From contig OZ026607.1 in assembly GCA_964020085.1 (NCBI GenBank), positions 726,603 to 790,602 of the forward strand: a DNA stretch of 64,000 bases. Direction: 5' to 3'. Source of the DNA: Micromussa lordhowensis. Lineage: Eukaryota; Cnidaria; Anthozoa; Scleractinia; Lobophylliidae. The notes under the pieces were generated by a model that searched no databases, was not told the origin of the DNA, and saw only the letters and a program-made list of their open reading frames with translations. Shown piece by piece: positions 24,380 through 39,200 of this stretch (positions are counted from its first letter, which is position 1; each line of letters starts with the position of its first letter). The position numbers were made by a program, and so were the translations under genes.

Positions 24380-26787
24380 TTATGTGAATAACAGCACTGA
24401 TGGTACAGATGTCACATAATTTATGAATGACTAATTGAAGTGAAGTTGAGTAACCCGAGTGTTGCTTGGGTGAAAGTTTCACCTACATTATAGTGTTGCA
24501 CTATTTCACCAAAGTCAAACAGCTTTTTGACCTGAAGGCACCCTGTTTAGCCACAGTGCATCAGTCAGTTTCATCAGTTCCCGGAACCATTCACCCCAAG
24601 CCAAAGGGTGCAAAGCATGTAGGAAAATGGTGTCCTGATGTTTTAATCACGCATTTGTTAAGAGGTAATTAAAACTATCGGTAACGCACTTGAATGCTGT
24701 GGGTCAAGTTGTCCTCAAGGCAATTTGTTTCAAAACTATCAAGGTTAATCTTTTTCAACCTGAAAATAGTATTCATGATTAAAACAATTCAAATTCATAG
24801 TAATTAATTCAAATCTTTGTTGCATTAATAAGAGCATTACAGTATCTTTAAGTTGACACAAATCAACTTCAAAACAATTTGACTTACAACAGTTATGGGT
24901 GTGAACAAGATTACGCAGAATATACAATTCTGGAAGTTTGCTTAGTACATATTTTTCTATTGATATGTTCTCAGATGGAAAGCTACAGACCCATCCAATA
25001 TGCTTTAAAACCACAGTAACACCCTTACAGCTAACCAGCATCTGAATTATCCCAAACTGACGACTCTGTAATCATTTTGTTGTGCAGTACTTAATAGAAA
25101 CAATGTAGTCAGCAAATCTACCGAAAGTTTATTATCAAAAATAATTATCAATGGAATGATCATTTTCATTTGTAATAATCTTTGATATTTTTAATTTTTC
25201 AATTGTCAGCAGCAAATGTTTGGGTAAAATAATCTCTTACTTTTATTTGAGCACAGTCCATTTTCTTCAAGCATATTAGGAGAAATAGACATGTCCTGTA
25301 TATTAACTTTGAACTTGTTCATTGTTTTACCAATAGGTATAAATTCTTCTCACTATATTTTATTCAACTTGTATATCAAATTGTTAAATTTGTTGTAATT
25401 CATTTTAAAGATTTTAAAATTTTTACTTGTTTGAAGTAGACAGGTGTGTCCAGGATGTGGCTTGTCTCATAAAATGCAGTTGTGTACAGTCCTTGTGATT
25501 GGCTATGGCCACATGAGGTCATGTGAAAGCATTTTAATTTGTTGTGTTTTTATTAATGCTATGCACCAGACACCACATACAAAAGGCTTCACAGAAAACA
25601 AAATTAATAAACCATCTGTACTTCAGGCTAGTGGAGTGATCTCATTTCATGGAATGTTGTACAGAAAAGCTAACTAAATATTAATAGCAAATTTAAGCTA
25701 TAATATAATTTTATGTGTTTTTATTTATTTCTTTGTCACTGGAATATACTATCAATAATTACCATATACAGTATAGAGGACAACATATACCCAATCTACC
25801 AATATAAATTATATTTCACTTTTGTGGCTGATTACTACAGAAAGTACTCTTGCAGCTACAGATATATCAGTACTAGATGTTAGGCTAGCTAGCAAGCTCC
25901 ATGGCTTCTTGTTCTAGTTCATAGAAGATGTTACTTTTATTGGGAATAACCAATCCCAATGTGACTGTTACTTTGCAATTTTCCACAAGGTTAGCAAGTA
26001 GAGAGGTTGGTTTCTATCTTGAGGTTGTAGCACATATTACATTAAACGATTGTTGAAAATATACCCAAGTTGATGTTTGAAGTTTCACCATTATAATACC
26101 TCTCTTTCAGGGTAATGCACCAGAAAACATTAGGTTTCAATAAAAAATAAAATACATAAATGATAAAAGGCGTAATCTGCAATTTTAAAATCATTGTAAG
26201 ACCGGTATTGATCTGCAGTAGTTTTGGGGGAGTGAAAACTGGAAGAGAAACACATTGCTGGAGTGGACATATTTTAGTACAAGCCAAGATTTGAATGTCA
26301 AAAGTATGCTGATAAAATAATGTAAAATTAATCAAATTTAAACATTTTAATCGACTTTATACTTTTAATTACACAAGGCTATTATTAGCTGGTGATTTTC
26401 CTCATGAGAAAATAAAGTTGTGTCATATTAAATTAAGCCGTGTCTTATTATTTGAACCCACACCAAGGAGGGTGACCAAATCATGATTTCTGCAAGTGCT
26501 GTGAGTGAGCAATGTCCAATTGCTTTTCAAATGCCAACTGTGTAATAAAGATTACATGGTTGGAAATTATACATAGTCCATTTAAACCAGGAATGTACTC
26601 ACAACTGAAAGAGGGTCTAGAAATGAACGTGGCTTTATAATGACAAATTGATTGTAATTACAGTGGACTGACATCACATGGGATAGCTCAACGTAAACAA
26701 TTGATCGTGTGGATGAAAAATAACACCAATACATCTACAGTACAATGAAAGCCTTCCCAGTGCCTTTTACATCATAAACTTTTGCTC
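24380..26787. other. Convergent intergenic region (MTMR 3' UTR and MPP3/7-like 3' UTR)
   Basis: AT-rich sequence without a credible gene; frames of up to 98 codons show no family features. It should include both 3' UTRs. Confidence 0.5.
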
Positions 26788-27169
26788 TTAGTTCTTTTGT
26801 GCCCACTCTAGTGGAACCCAGTGCTCTTCCTGTTGAAGTCTTTCAGAAGCGTCTACTACACTGACATAAGCTTCTTCAATGTCCTTGTTTACTACTGTCA
26901 GATCAAAGAATGGTCCATAGGTGTCTTCCAGTAAACTAGACTCACTGATCATCTCTTGTAACTCCTCTTCCTGCAAGCATTGATTACCCACATTTAGCAT
27001 GTAAATACCTTCTTATACCTATACTTTTACGATTATTAATGACTCTTTATTACATGTAGATATAGTTTCTAGCTACAGAAGTTCTTTTAGTCTTTTCCAA
27101 TCTTACATATAGACCCATTTCAGTTAATTCCCAATCTTAGGACAGTTGGTAGAGCATCGCACCGGTATC

Positions 27170-27203
<34 letters not shown>

Positions 27204-30200
27204 TGATTTTTCTTCTTTCCAATTGCTTAAATTGGAAAATATACTGCGATGATCATTCTTCACTTTCAAAACAATAAGATTGTTTTGCATTTGAAAGGTT
27301 TGTTTCTCTCAGGGGAGAAACAACCATTGTTTGTCCTCCAGATTGGGAATTACTGAAATGGGTCTATACTCACTAACAATTAATAAAGACCAACCCTAAT
27401 GCAACAGAGGGCTAAGCTGCCGAGACTAACCTAATGAAAAGTGGACCTTGTCAACAGAGCTCATTAAAGTGATTCCTGAGTTTTGCATTGCGCATTCATA
27501 CTGCGCACAAATTTTGCGTCATCAGCGCGCGCGCGTACAAAACATAAGAGATTTCCTTCAAACTAAGCTCGATAGCGAGATAAAAGCTAATTTCCTCTTA
27601 AACGAGCACGGTGACCCTCACTTTTTATTTTATAAATTCAGTGAGAACAATATCCGCAATAACTGAGAAAAAATTTGGCAGAAATCTATGGCTACTTTTT
27701 TGGCAAATGAAATAAATGCTACAGATAGAGATGTAACGGGCCCATTAGAGCAAGTCCAAATTATGTTTCCTTTAAAGGATAAAAATATCAGATAATAATG
27801 CAGGGTATTTGAAGCCATTTCTTCTGGGATGTAGATGAATAAGCAATCAAAGACAGTCGAATTCTGTGTGATATAACACGCCGCATTGAAAAAGTCACCA
27901 AAATAACCATATTTGTCAGCATCGTGGCATGAACACAAGCACAGTGACCCCCTCTTTTTATTACGTTTTTAACATCTCCTTGTACTGTAATGACACCATA
28001 CCACGTTTCATCGGAAATCTATGGCGGGTTCTTTTACCCGGGAATCACCTTAAGTGGACCCCTAGCTTGACCGAGCTATAGCAAGGTCAATATGGCAAGG
28101 CTGAGGTCTTTGCAGGCCTAGAACATGTCAATCACAGCACGCGTTATATTGGCTTAATTTTGCCCAAGAATAATTATGCCAAGTCTCTCACTGCTTACCC
28201 TACCTCCAACAGCTTCAAAATGGATCCAAGTTTCTTCAAGGATGCAAATTACAAGAACTGTAAAAAGGGACCTTTTATATTTTTACAACTTGGCCAAACT
28301 TCAATATTTCAAAACCTTGTTGCATAACAACATATGAGTTTGCTTTCAATGATGCCTAAAATCAGTCCCCATCTAAAAATTACTATATTACCAATAAATT
28401 AATATGTCATGGTGTTAAAAAATGTGCGGGATATAAAACTACACAAGTAGGCTGACAAGAGGAAAACGTGTTAGTTGGTCACGTGACTATAATATGGAAG
28501 AACCAATGAATGTTATTTAATTTTGCAGCAGTACCTTTATCTTTAAATTAAGATACTCATATTCAGCATTTATTACTTAAATTTGTTACCAGTATGTTTT
28601 GCGAGTTAATAAATACATTTTCTTAAGCTAATGAAAGTCTGCTACTTTAACTTTATAAGCCAAGAAACTTAGTTAAATTGCATTTTACTGGTTTGCTATT
28701 TCAATATTTCATCAAGTTACCTTGAATGTTCTCATGGAGGATTTAACTGAAGCTGGTTTGCCTTTTTGCTGTACTGTCAATCTTGATGTGCGGAGTTCCT
28801 TCAGTGGAGGAGGTTTCACGAAGACACAGAATGGCTTGAACTCTGCTGTTCTTAACAACAACATCACCTACAAAAAATTATAAATTTCCCTCTCATCAAG
28901 CAAAGAATTGTGTAAGTGACTGATCCACATATCTCTTAACTGAGTGGATCAACAGAGTACATGCCTCATATTGAAATATTGCAGTACAAGACAATACAAT
29001 AGTTGATGAAATTTGTAACCAACAAATTAAGGATGCTTGATGACATAAAACATGTACCAATTTGTTTTTATCATGATCAATAACAATAAAAGATTGCCTT
29101 ACCTCTGGTTGAACCTTTAGGACACAGGTTTTGCCAGATTTCATAGCTCTCTTAATGGAGTCCTTTGATGTGCCATACAAATAGCCTCTGTATTCACCAA
29201 ATTCTATGAATTTTTTCTTTTGGATAAAATTCTCAATAGTTTGTCGTGACACAAAGAAGTAATCTCTTCCATCTACTTCATAACTCTTCATACCTCTTGA
29301 CGTATCTAAGGGAGCAAGATCACGAGAAGGTAAGCACTAGTTAAGAGTAAATGAAGAGATGCGAGAAAACATTCAGCAAAGGGATGATGGTAAGATATTG
29401 TGTTACCTTTCTGGTTCTGTCAGTACCTTTTACTATTAATAGCTAAATTTCAGAATGGGGTCAAACAAAGCAACCTACTGGACTGGCATCATGTGTACTT
29501 AAGGCATCTGTTGGCTGAGTATTGGTCAATACTATCGGTCGACACCACAACCGAGTGTCGGTCAGTGTATCGGCTGATACTTGGACGATATGCTGATACT
29601 CAGCTGAGAGATGCCTTAAGTAGACATGATCCCTGGACTGTAACATGTAATGTGTCTGGCTAACATCTTACTCCTATCTATACAGAAATGATTACTCAAA
29701 GGTAACAATTTTAGATGAAATAGAAGCCAATGCAGTCATCAATAAAGCTGACGTTTGTATTCTGGTAGTATTTCATCTACTCCACCTGGAAGGGATACTT
29801 GTCGACCAAAGGGTTTTTATATACACCTTATTGGCAGAGGTCCTGTGAGTCACAGTAAAAAGACGACAATGTCCCCACAGAAAACTTGAACCCAGAGCAC
29901 TTGATCTGAAGTCTAGCACACTAAACATTAGACTACTGTGCTAGACGTCAGGCTGCACATCAGGCTGCTGCATGACTTACAGTGATGTTGGAATAAATTT
30001 CCTAAGTTCTATTACACCTTTTACACAGCAGAACAAAGAAGAAACTTTGAACATCAAATTTCAACCTTATAATTTCTCTTTTGTTTACAATCAGTCAACT
30101 GTTTAATAATTCAATAAATATTTTATGGAGTAGCTGCCAAATTAAAAGGGATCTTGAAACTGAGCTCTGAGAGCAATAGACCCAAAACTAGATACATTCA

Positions 30201-33200
30201 GATCAATTAATAATTATGCAAATTATTGCTTCACAAAGTAACATTCTGTTTGTCATCCCAGAGCCTTTATTATTTTATACAGTACATTTATGATCCAACA
30301 TTAAGATATAATTATGCTATTACAAGCTGCTATTATTTTGACACCAGCACATTGATATTTTGGAACTACTGTCAAGTAACTTCAATTTTAAAATTGAAAG
30401 TATATCTTACGAGGAACTGTTGTTATGAATTTATCAGGACTGCTTAAGAGTAGCATCTTCTTCAACTCATTTCTTCCAACCCCAGGTGCTCCTAAAGGTG
30501 ATTATAAAACCAAACAATGTTCAACGAAAGCCTTTTTGCAACAAAATAACATCAAATATGTTCAATATTTGATGTTATTATTTTTGATATTTTTTGTATT
30601 TTTAATTTTTAACTTGTTGTACAATGTATTTGTCTTACTATTATTAATATTTGTAATTTAGATCGAGGGCCACTGGTTCATCAGTGTTTTATGTGATGTG
30701 CTACCCTCCAAAAATGAAGTTGTAACTTACTTACTTACCAACTTACTCACTAATAGTCGGTGGAAAAACAATTTTACAATAATAGTTTGTTTAGAGGTTA
30801 GACTGGGTAGCCTGTGCAGTGCACAGCCTGGAAAGGCAGGTGAAGGACTAGAAGCAGGGTTAGGGAGTAAGACAGAGTTAAGGCTGGGGTAGAAGGGTAA
30901 AGAAGGGGGTGCAATATTATAATTAGAACAATTGTGAAAGTTAGGCAGGGTACAGGATGGGGTAGGAAGAATCAATAATGGAAACTACAACCAAAATAGA
31001 CTAACCTATTAATAAAAGCAATCTTTTTTTCTCAGGTTGTTCCAAATATTTCACTACAGGTTCATAGGCAGGCCAACCATCCACTTTCACATCTGTGGTT
31101 TTATTTGAAAATAACAAGAATAGGAATATTACTTAAAAGGTAAAGGTCTGCAGACAAGCAAAGTGGCCCATCAGGCCGGAGCTTATCCCGGTCTCTGTAG
31201 CACAGAGTGACTAGGAACATTTCTACTCCCCCCTGGATGGGATGCAGGTGTTACCTCCAGCATTAAATGTTCAAGTATCCATTTATACACCTGGGTGGAG
31301 ACAGGCACTGTGACAGTCAAGTGTTTTGCCCAAGAACACAACAAAATGTTCACAGCCAGGGCTCAAATCTGTACCGCTTGATCCGGAGTCAAGCGCACTA
31401 ACCACAACACCTCCCCCATTTATTACTTTAAAAGAACTCTGCATATGATTACTACTGACATTGTTTAACTAAGGCAACAAACTAAATTGGTGCACCAACC
31501 TTGCTGAAAATTACACAAAATTTTGTTTGAATCAGTCTTTCTTCCTATCCTCTTGAATGGCAATGCTCGTTTACCTATGCAAAATAAAATAAATAGTGAA
31601 TAATAACATATTTTCCAACAGGAGGTAAATCCCAAGGCTTACACCCTTAGGCCATTTCAAGGCCAATGACCCACCAACCAAGGCAGCAAGTAATGTGCAT
31701 TTTTCCCCTTTTAAAAAAACTGCCAAATAAAGAGATTTTAAAAATAAAAAACATACAGAGTTATTAAAACCATTGAAATGGATAATCAAAAGCAAGCCAG
31801 GACAAATGTCATGATATGGGCTGCAGAAGGCAGCTTGTTTACTAAAACTTTCAAAATGTGCAGCGAAAAATTTTGAAATCAGAAAATGCAATGACAACGT
31901 TGAGTAAAAAAGGTTAATTTTGCAAGTGGCAAGTATTAATGTTTACGTTTTCCTGCAGAATGTTTGCTTCTGGATAACAAAATTTTCTTTTTCTCTGATA
32001 CCTTTCATTTATTGTCCAAATCCACATCTTTTTACCTCTGTGTTGTGTTTACATAGTTCAGAGTAGTCTTTGAATATATTTACCATTCTTATCTTTTGGC
32101 AAAGTGACATCATTTGAGGAAGCAATCCTGCTGAATTGCTGTCGTCTAATTTAAAAGAAATAAATACTGTTTGAACATAAACCTCTTTTTAACCCAGTTT
32201 GCAGTCCCTACTATAATTAAGTTGTAGATCAGACTGAGTTTCAACTCCATTCGATCTGTGGCCCAAGCATGAAGCACATGGGCTGTAAATCAAAGGAGAA
32301 GATATGAGGACCTGTAACTTATGGTATGAACCAAGAAGACGAGGTTAGTAAGATATTTATTACATCTCTACTTTGTGTCTGACATGTCGGGAACAATTTC
32401 TATTCATGCAGAATGGCTTCAAATTCTGACGCACATCAAAAGCATAAGCAAGTCAATTTGAAAGCCTTGTTTTAAAAGTCATTAGCACATTTTAATACAT
32501 AATTAATTTTAAAGTAAAAGAAAATTTGAAACTTTCACTTGTTATAAAAGTTAAGAACACTTGGCAATAAATCACGTCAAACATTTTGGCAACAAAAGCA
32601 GCTTTACATTTTAGCACATTGTACAGTAGAACATGCCCTGCTAAATTGACCAATCACAGTGGGCATAATAACTGAGAGACATAATAAAAAACAGTTAAGC
32701 AATACATTTAGAAATCAATATTACATATTGAACAAAATGCAGCATCCCAAGTCATGCAAATTCCATGATAAATTTCTTTCTTTTAATTTATTTATTAACT
32801 CAGTCTTAACTATACAGTACTTGTAATGCTCTAAATAAACCTTAATATTATTGCAAAATGCATTAATGCACTAGGTCTAATCTTACTTTTCCTGAAAATA
32901 CTTGCTTGGAATAAGGCCTGCCTTGTCATGACTGCAGCCATCCTTTCGAGCCTTAAAGATAGTAGAAATTGTTTAAATTCGATCGTTCAGATGTTGAAAC
33001 TCATTGCACAATGAGAAACAACTTCAGGTAAGACACCTAGCTTTCCACATTTTCAATAGTTCACTTCTTTGCCTAACAATTAGTGGAAACATGGACGCAG
33101 GCCCAGTCTACAGACCTTGACTCCCACCAGTCCTCCCACCAGTCCTCCCACCAGTCCCAGACCAGGCAACATTCGTGAGGGGTGACTTTGTTGCTGGTTT

Positions 33201-36200
33201 ACAAAATGTTTAAACTGTTATAGAATGCAGTTTTCAAACGAGTGTCAAAAGTAATTACTTATAGACAATTTCTTTGCTTTGGTTTGAGACTGGCTGAGAA
33301 GTCTAACTGGGAAGTAGTTGGTTTGGTTTTGCTTTTACAAGACTCAATTGAAAACTGCTCTAAATGCACTTATGGTTTTAGAGGTGTTCTAGTAAAATTA
33401 TGCTAAATTTCTATTGATACCCTTTGTTAGTATGTACTTGCATGGACGTCTTTGTTAATAATCAACTTTATAAAGCTCACCTGCCACCAATTAGCATCAT
33501 CCATATTCACCACATGAAGCACGTCACCAGTGCTAAAAGCTATGCCGACCTCCTTGCAGGGTATCAGTGGATCTTGGAGTGGGTTATAGTCAAAGAAGGC
33601 TCTTAAACTAACCTTTGAGAAGCACACAATAAATGGGCAATTAATTTTTACATTTTACAATTATTATTAACCTCTAGTAGTTAGAGAAAATGTCCAAAAA
33701 CCCAAAAAATGTTGGATGTATGCTGTGATAAAGGGCTAATGCTTGACAAGCTCTATGTGTCCATATCTGCTTAATATACTGGTCTGGTACCTCTACTCAC
33801 AACCACTTGATCAGCCGCCATCCACAACCAGGAAGAAATAAATTAAAAATTGAAAACACTGTCCCTTTGAAGGACTGCTGACAATACCTGCTACCCTTGA
33901 TTGGCTAAATTAAATTGGCAACAACTAAATTAAATTGGCAACACCACCTTGGGTTCATCACAAACTCATCAAATTCAAATTTTTCTCCAATGAATAGCTG
34001 GCAATCTTTGGTCTTTTGCTTTTTGCACAGTAACAGAATACATTGCTGTACATTGATTCACCTTAACAGGCTAGTCATTGTCAAAGGAATATGAGGGCTG
34101 ATAGTTTTTAATTATTCCAAAACAGTTTGTTTATCTACAGCTAGCTTGCAGTTTGCGAAGCACACGCTGGACAGCATAATCTTTAATGAACTCATTTTTG
34201 GTTTAATTCATCAGTTTCTCTATCACTGATAGAACGTTATGGCATTTTAATAGTTTCACTAACAAATTAGCAGTGGAAAAATCAGAATTCAAGAAATTCT
34301 TCACCATTTAACTGAAAATACCGAGAATTTAAATGATTGGTAGACATTTCACATGATGCATGCCTCATAAGCTTGTTGACATAGTTTGTGCATGCATGAT
34401 AGGAAATCAAGTGGCTGTGAGAAGAGGTTCCCTCCCGTCTCTCACCGAGCAGATAGAGAAGGGAATCTCTGTCTCACAGGGCATGCAACCTGCAACCTGT
34501 GGGTTAGACCCACAGATTTTACAAATGGCAGTACACTAACTTTGGTTTCTCTGGTAAGTTTCCTGTCTTTCTTGGCTGGTAAAATCTTGATGTCAACGCT
34601 TCCAGTAACTCCATCCTTGTTGAAAAGAAGACATGGCGTAATTATGTACTGCATAGAATTTGGGTGAATTTTGTAATCTTTACCCAGCACAATGAAATCT
34701 ACAGATCAGTGCTAGGTCTAGGTGTCTATAATTTAGAGATGAACTGCCTGATTAGCATGGTAAGGTATTTTCATTGGTACTTTTTGAACTCAACTTCTTT
34801 ATAAGAAAAGCTTTCCACCAGATGGTCAAACCAGGAAGGCAAAATCAGCCTCACAGCCGGTTAATTTCCCTGGTGCCTCGCCCATAATGGAACCCTTGAG
34901 TGCTTATCATCAAGCAGGCACTAATTAAATCATTACAAATCACTTGGTAGGTAGTTGGTAATCGCTTTTATTACCATCACGTCTGCAACCTCATTAGCAG
35001 TCATCCCCTCTATGGATCTGCCATTTATTTCCAAGATTTCATCATCCATACAGAGGGCAGCTTGAAAGAGTTAAAAGTAATTAGTCAACATCATTGCCGG
35101 TGATGGCCTCATCATCAACATCAGGTCATCATCATCAATATTCATGTGTCTATTTATGTGCCATACAAAAGAATATAACTATATTAAAGTGGCTTTAGCA
35201 TTTTAGACAGGGCATGGACACCTCCAGAAAAGCACCTGACTTATAAGGGGAGGCCAACTTGATTGTCAATACCTTTTTAATTATAAGCTATACATGTATG
35301 TGTAGCAACAGAGATCAGGAGACAAATAACATCTTTTGCCACACCCCAAGCTTTCTTCAGGATCATCTAAGTCCTTTTTTGGTAAAATGGGGACTTTTAA
35401 ATTGTTTAGTATTTAAAACTTGTTCATAATTAATTTACTCACCAAAGGTATCTGCTAGACCTCCACTTAAAATGCGAGCAACAATAATTCTATCTGTGTC
35501 TCCATCATTCCTCAGAGCTTTTACAGTAATCCCCTGTAATATTAATAATTTTTATTATAGACAGTACATTTTATACATCATTCTGTAATCTGTCAAAGGA
35601 AGACTGCTCACTTTCTACTAAATACCAGTACTGAAATGGCACACATGGTGAATACTTCTTAAACACATATGCATGCCAGTAGTCCAATTTTACAGGTCTC
35701 ACTGACTCAAATGTTGTCATGATGTTACTTTCAAAGCAAGGTATGTTTACTTACTTACAACTGAGACATCACTGCAGAACAGAGGTTGTAACTACGTATA
35801 TTTAACAATTATCCTGCAAAATCACGCGGAATATTGTCTGATACTTAGCCAACGAGGCCGTAGGCCAAGTCGGCTAAAATCAGACGATATTCCACGAGAT
35901 TGAGCAGGATAATTGTTTTATTATTCGACAAATTGATAACAAAATAGCCTAAGATTTTTAAATCTCTCTGTCGACATTTTCTCACTTCACTTTTTCTTCC
36001 CACGTACGAAGCTACGTATACCGCCGGATATCTGTTACCTATGGATGACAGATATCGAGAGCATCATGACCATATTTGGATAGTGTTACAATTTGTTGAA
36101 TAATAAATATATTTATATGGTTTATTGACCAATTGCTTGTTTGGTCAAGATGGCTGGTTATTGGCAGTGCTTTTTTTTCTTTTTTGCATGTTTGTTTGCC

Positions 36201-39200
36201 TTAAACCAAGCGGATAATTTATTAAGTTCGGAATTAAGTGAGGTTGCCAGGTAGACAGGATCTTTATGGGACATAAATAAATTGGTATCATCAGCGAATA
36301 AAATCAGCTCGACGACCGTCGATACGTTACTTAAATCATTAATATAAAGCAAGAAAAACAAAGGGCCCAAAATGGATCCCTGGGGGACACCACAGCAGAT
36401 AGTTTGTGGAGAGGAACTATGACCGTTAAATTGAACGAATTGCAACCTATTGGACAGGTAGCTTCTAACCCAGTCCAGAGCCACGCCTCATATACCATAG
36501 TGTTCGAGTTTGTCCAGCAGAATATTATGATCAACGGTATCAAAGGCCTTAGAAAGATCAAGAAAAACACCAACGGCATGTTCATTGCGATCGAGAGCAA
36601 GGGAGATTTTTTCATATAGGTCAATTAATGCTAACAAAGTTGAATGATTTTTCCTAAAGCCAAATTGATTATCACAAAGAATTTCTAGTTTACATAAATA
36701 ATTGTAAAGGCGACTATAAACAACCTTTTCAAGAAACTTAGAAAAGCTAGGAAGAATCGAGACCGGTCTATAATTCGTACAGAGTGATCGATCACCGGCT
36801 TTAAAGAGTGGAACCACGCAAGCAATTTTCATTTGGTCAGGAACAATTCCACGAGTGATAGATAAATTGATTATATGAGCTAAAGGTTCGGCTATAATTT
36901 GAATTGACTGTTTTATGATGGAAATGGGAATTCCATCATGGCCAGCTGACTTTCCTGATCGAAAAGCATTAGAAATTTCCGCTAGCTCATTCGGAGTCAC
37001 TCATTCGAAAAATTGATTGACGAAAATGTTGTCAATTAAAGTTGCCGAATGACTAGTTAGTCTTGTAGGGCGCGTAATCAATGGAAAGAACATGTTTGAA
37101 TATAGCGCATCTAAAAATTCACCAGTGGCGGAATGACTTTGGTGGTTCATTAGATTTAAATTAAAGTCACCCATTAAATAACATATCTTATTTTCTTTTG
37201 AAATTTTACTTAACAGCTCATTGGTCATTGTTAAAAATTCATCAACATTTTGATTTGGCGGCCTGTAAATCACACCAGTAACAATGTTCTTTCCCTGGGG
37301 CTTAACGATTTCAATAAACAAAGATTCTGCAACGTTTAGCTCCGAAAATCAAGATCGCATCGAAATTTAAAATTCAAATTGCTAGAAACATACAAACCAA
37401 CTCCACCACCAGATCTATTTTCCCTACAAACTTTATGTTATTTAAGCCTAGACAGAAAAAGTATTTTTCCAATGCAAATAAGCGTAAATGAACAAAGAAT
37501 CGAGCAGGTTAAAAAACGGTCTTTCTCGGTGTAGTCCTTGATGAACATCTAACGTGGAAACCGCACATTTCTCAAGTACAGTGGAACCTCAATTTAACGA
37601 ACCTCTATATAACGAAGTCCTCGGTATAACGAACAATTTTCCTGGCCCCAGTAATAGTAAAATATATGGAAAAGAACCTCGATACGAAACCTCGTTATAG
37701 CGAACAAATTTTGCCTGTCCCTTGGTCCTTCGTTATATCGAGGTTCCACTGTAGCTGGTAAAATCTCGAAATCAATAGGAGTCATTAGTAGAGCAAGATT
37801 TTTTCTACCTAAACCATGTCTAAAAACTCTTTACTATTGCTTAGTTTATCCTTATCTTCATTATTGCATCATTGTCTGGGGATCTACGTACAAAACTAAT
37901 CTTCGCAGTCTTGTCTCTTTGCAAAAGAGAGTTATCAGAATTATTTCTAAATCGACTTTCGATTCTAATTCAGACCCTATTTTCAAAGAACTGGAGCTAC
38001 TAAAACTTAACGATGTTAGACAACTAGAATTGGGTAAACTTATGTTTTCTTTCAGCCGTTCTCTTTTGCCTTCAAAGTTCAACAATTATTTTTCTTTAAA
38101 CAAACAAGTACATAGCTATGCCACGTGAACGATTTTCACCTTCCTTTTTGTAGAACTAACCTTCGAAAATTTTCTGTCAGTTTCCAAGGACCAACTTTTT
38201 ATAACTCTTTAAATAATGATATTAAAGAATCTAAATCTCTCCATTCATTCAGAGCAAAATTGAAAAAAAATATTTATATTAATTATTAGCTTGAAAATCT
38301 TATAGTAATTACGTACCTTTCTTCACATGTTTGATATTATCTTTGCTATATATTTTGTCATACTTAACCTTAGTTTGTTTGTTTTTGTTTTTAACTCACT
38401 CTTTGTAACTAGTTAATCTATACTTTCATTCATTGTATTTTACCCTCGATCCTGGCCTTACTGTTACTGTTAACTTTTTTTTACTCTGAGGGAGCCCAAT
38501 ACATCTATAAGCCCCATGGTTTCTTTTTGGGCTTCCTCGCCACTTGTATTTGCTTTTGTGTGATCGCCTTGTTTTTTTAGTATTACTTGTATTTTGTGGT
38601 AAAAATAAAAAATACTGTATAAAAAAATACTGTATAGACAGAGTCGAGGTCCATAAACTCGCAAAAAAGGAACAAGGCCAATATCCAGCCATCTTGACTG
38701 AACAAGCTTGGTCAATAAAGGATTTACTAAATGGGTTTCAGTGGGTAGTCCCGATTGGTCATCTTGCCTACTCAGGAAGCCAATCACAGTACCGGAATTG
38801 GTTCATATTGCCCGCTTACGGAGCTGGCCATATAATAAAAGAAAGTATCTTTCCATGTATTAATAATACCCAGTTGTTTGTTTGTGAATATTTTAAACTT
38901 GTACTCACAAGTGTTTCTCTGGCATTCCTGAACATCCTGATAGTCCTGACAGAGCTGTCAGTAGTCTCCACCATCATGCCCTCCTCCTGGTGTTCTACTA
39001 CATGTACATGTATATTTGTATCCTCGTCATGTTCTTTGGTAGTATCACTGCTTGTAACAGACACATTCTGGACACTTTCCGTGACATGCATCTTATTATC
39101 AATGATGTGGTCAGGAACAAGTGGCTCAAAAGCAGATTCCTTGTTTTTTGTCATAGTCAAGTTCAAGCAGAACACATCTGCATTTTCATTCCTTGCGTCT

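Noticed and set aside
27137..27210. Possible tRNA gene on the plus strand
   Set aside because: Same SINE family head, incomplete acceptor stem, enclosed in a TIR element.
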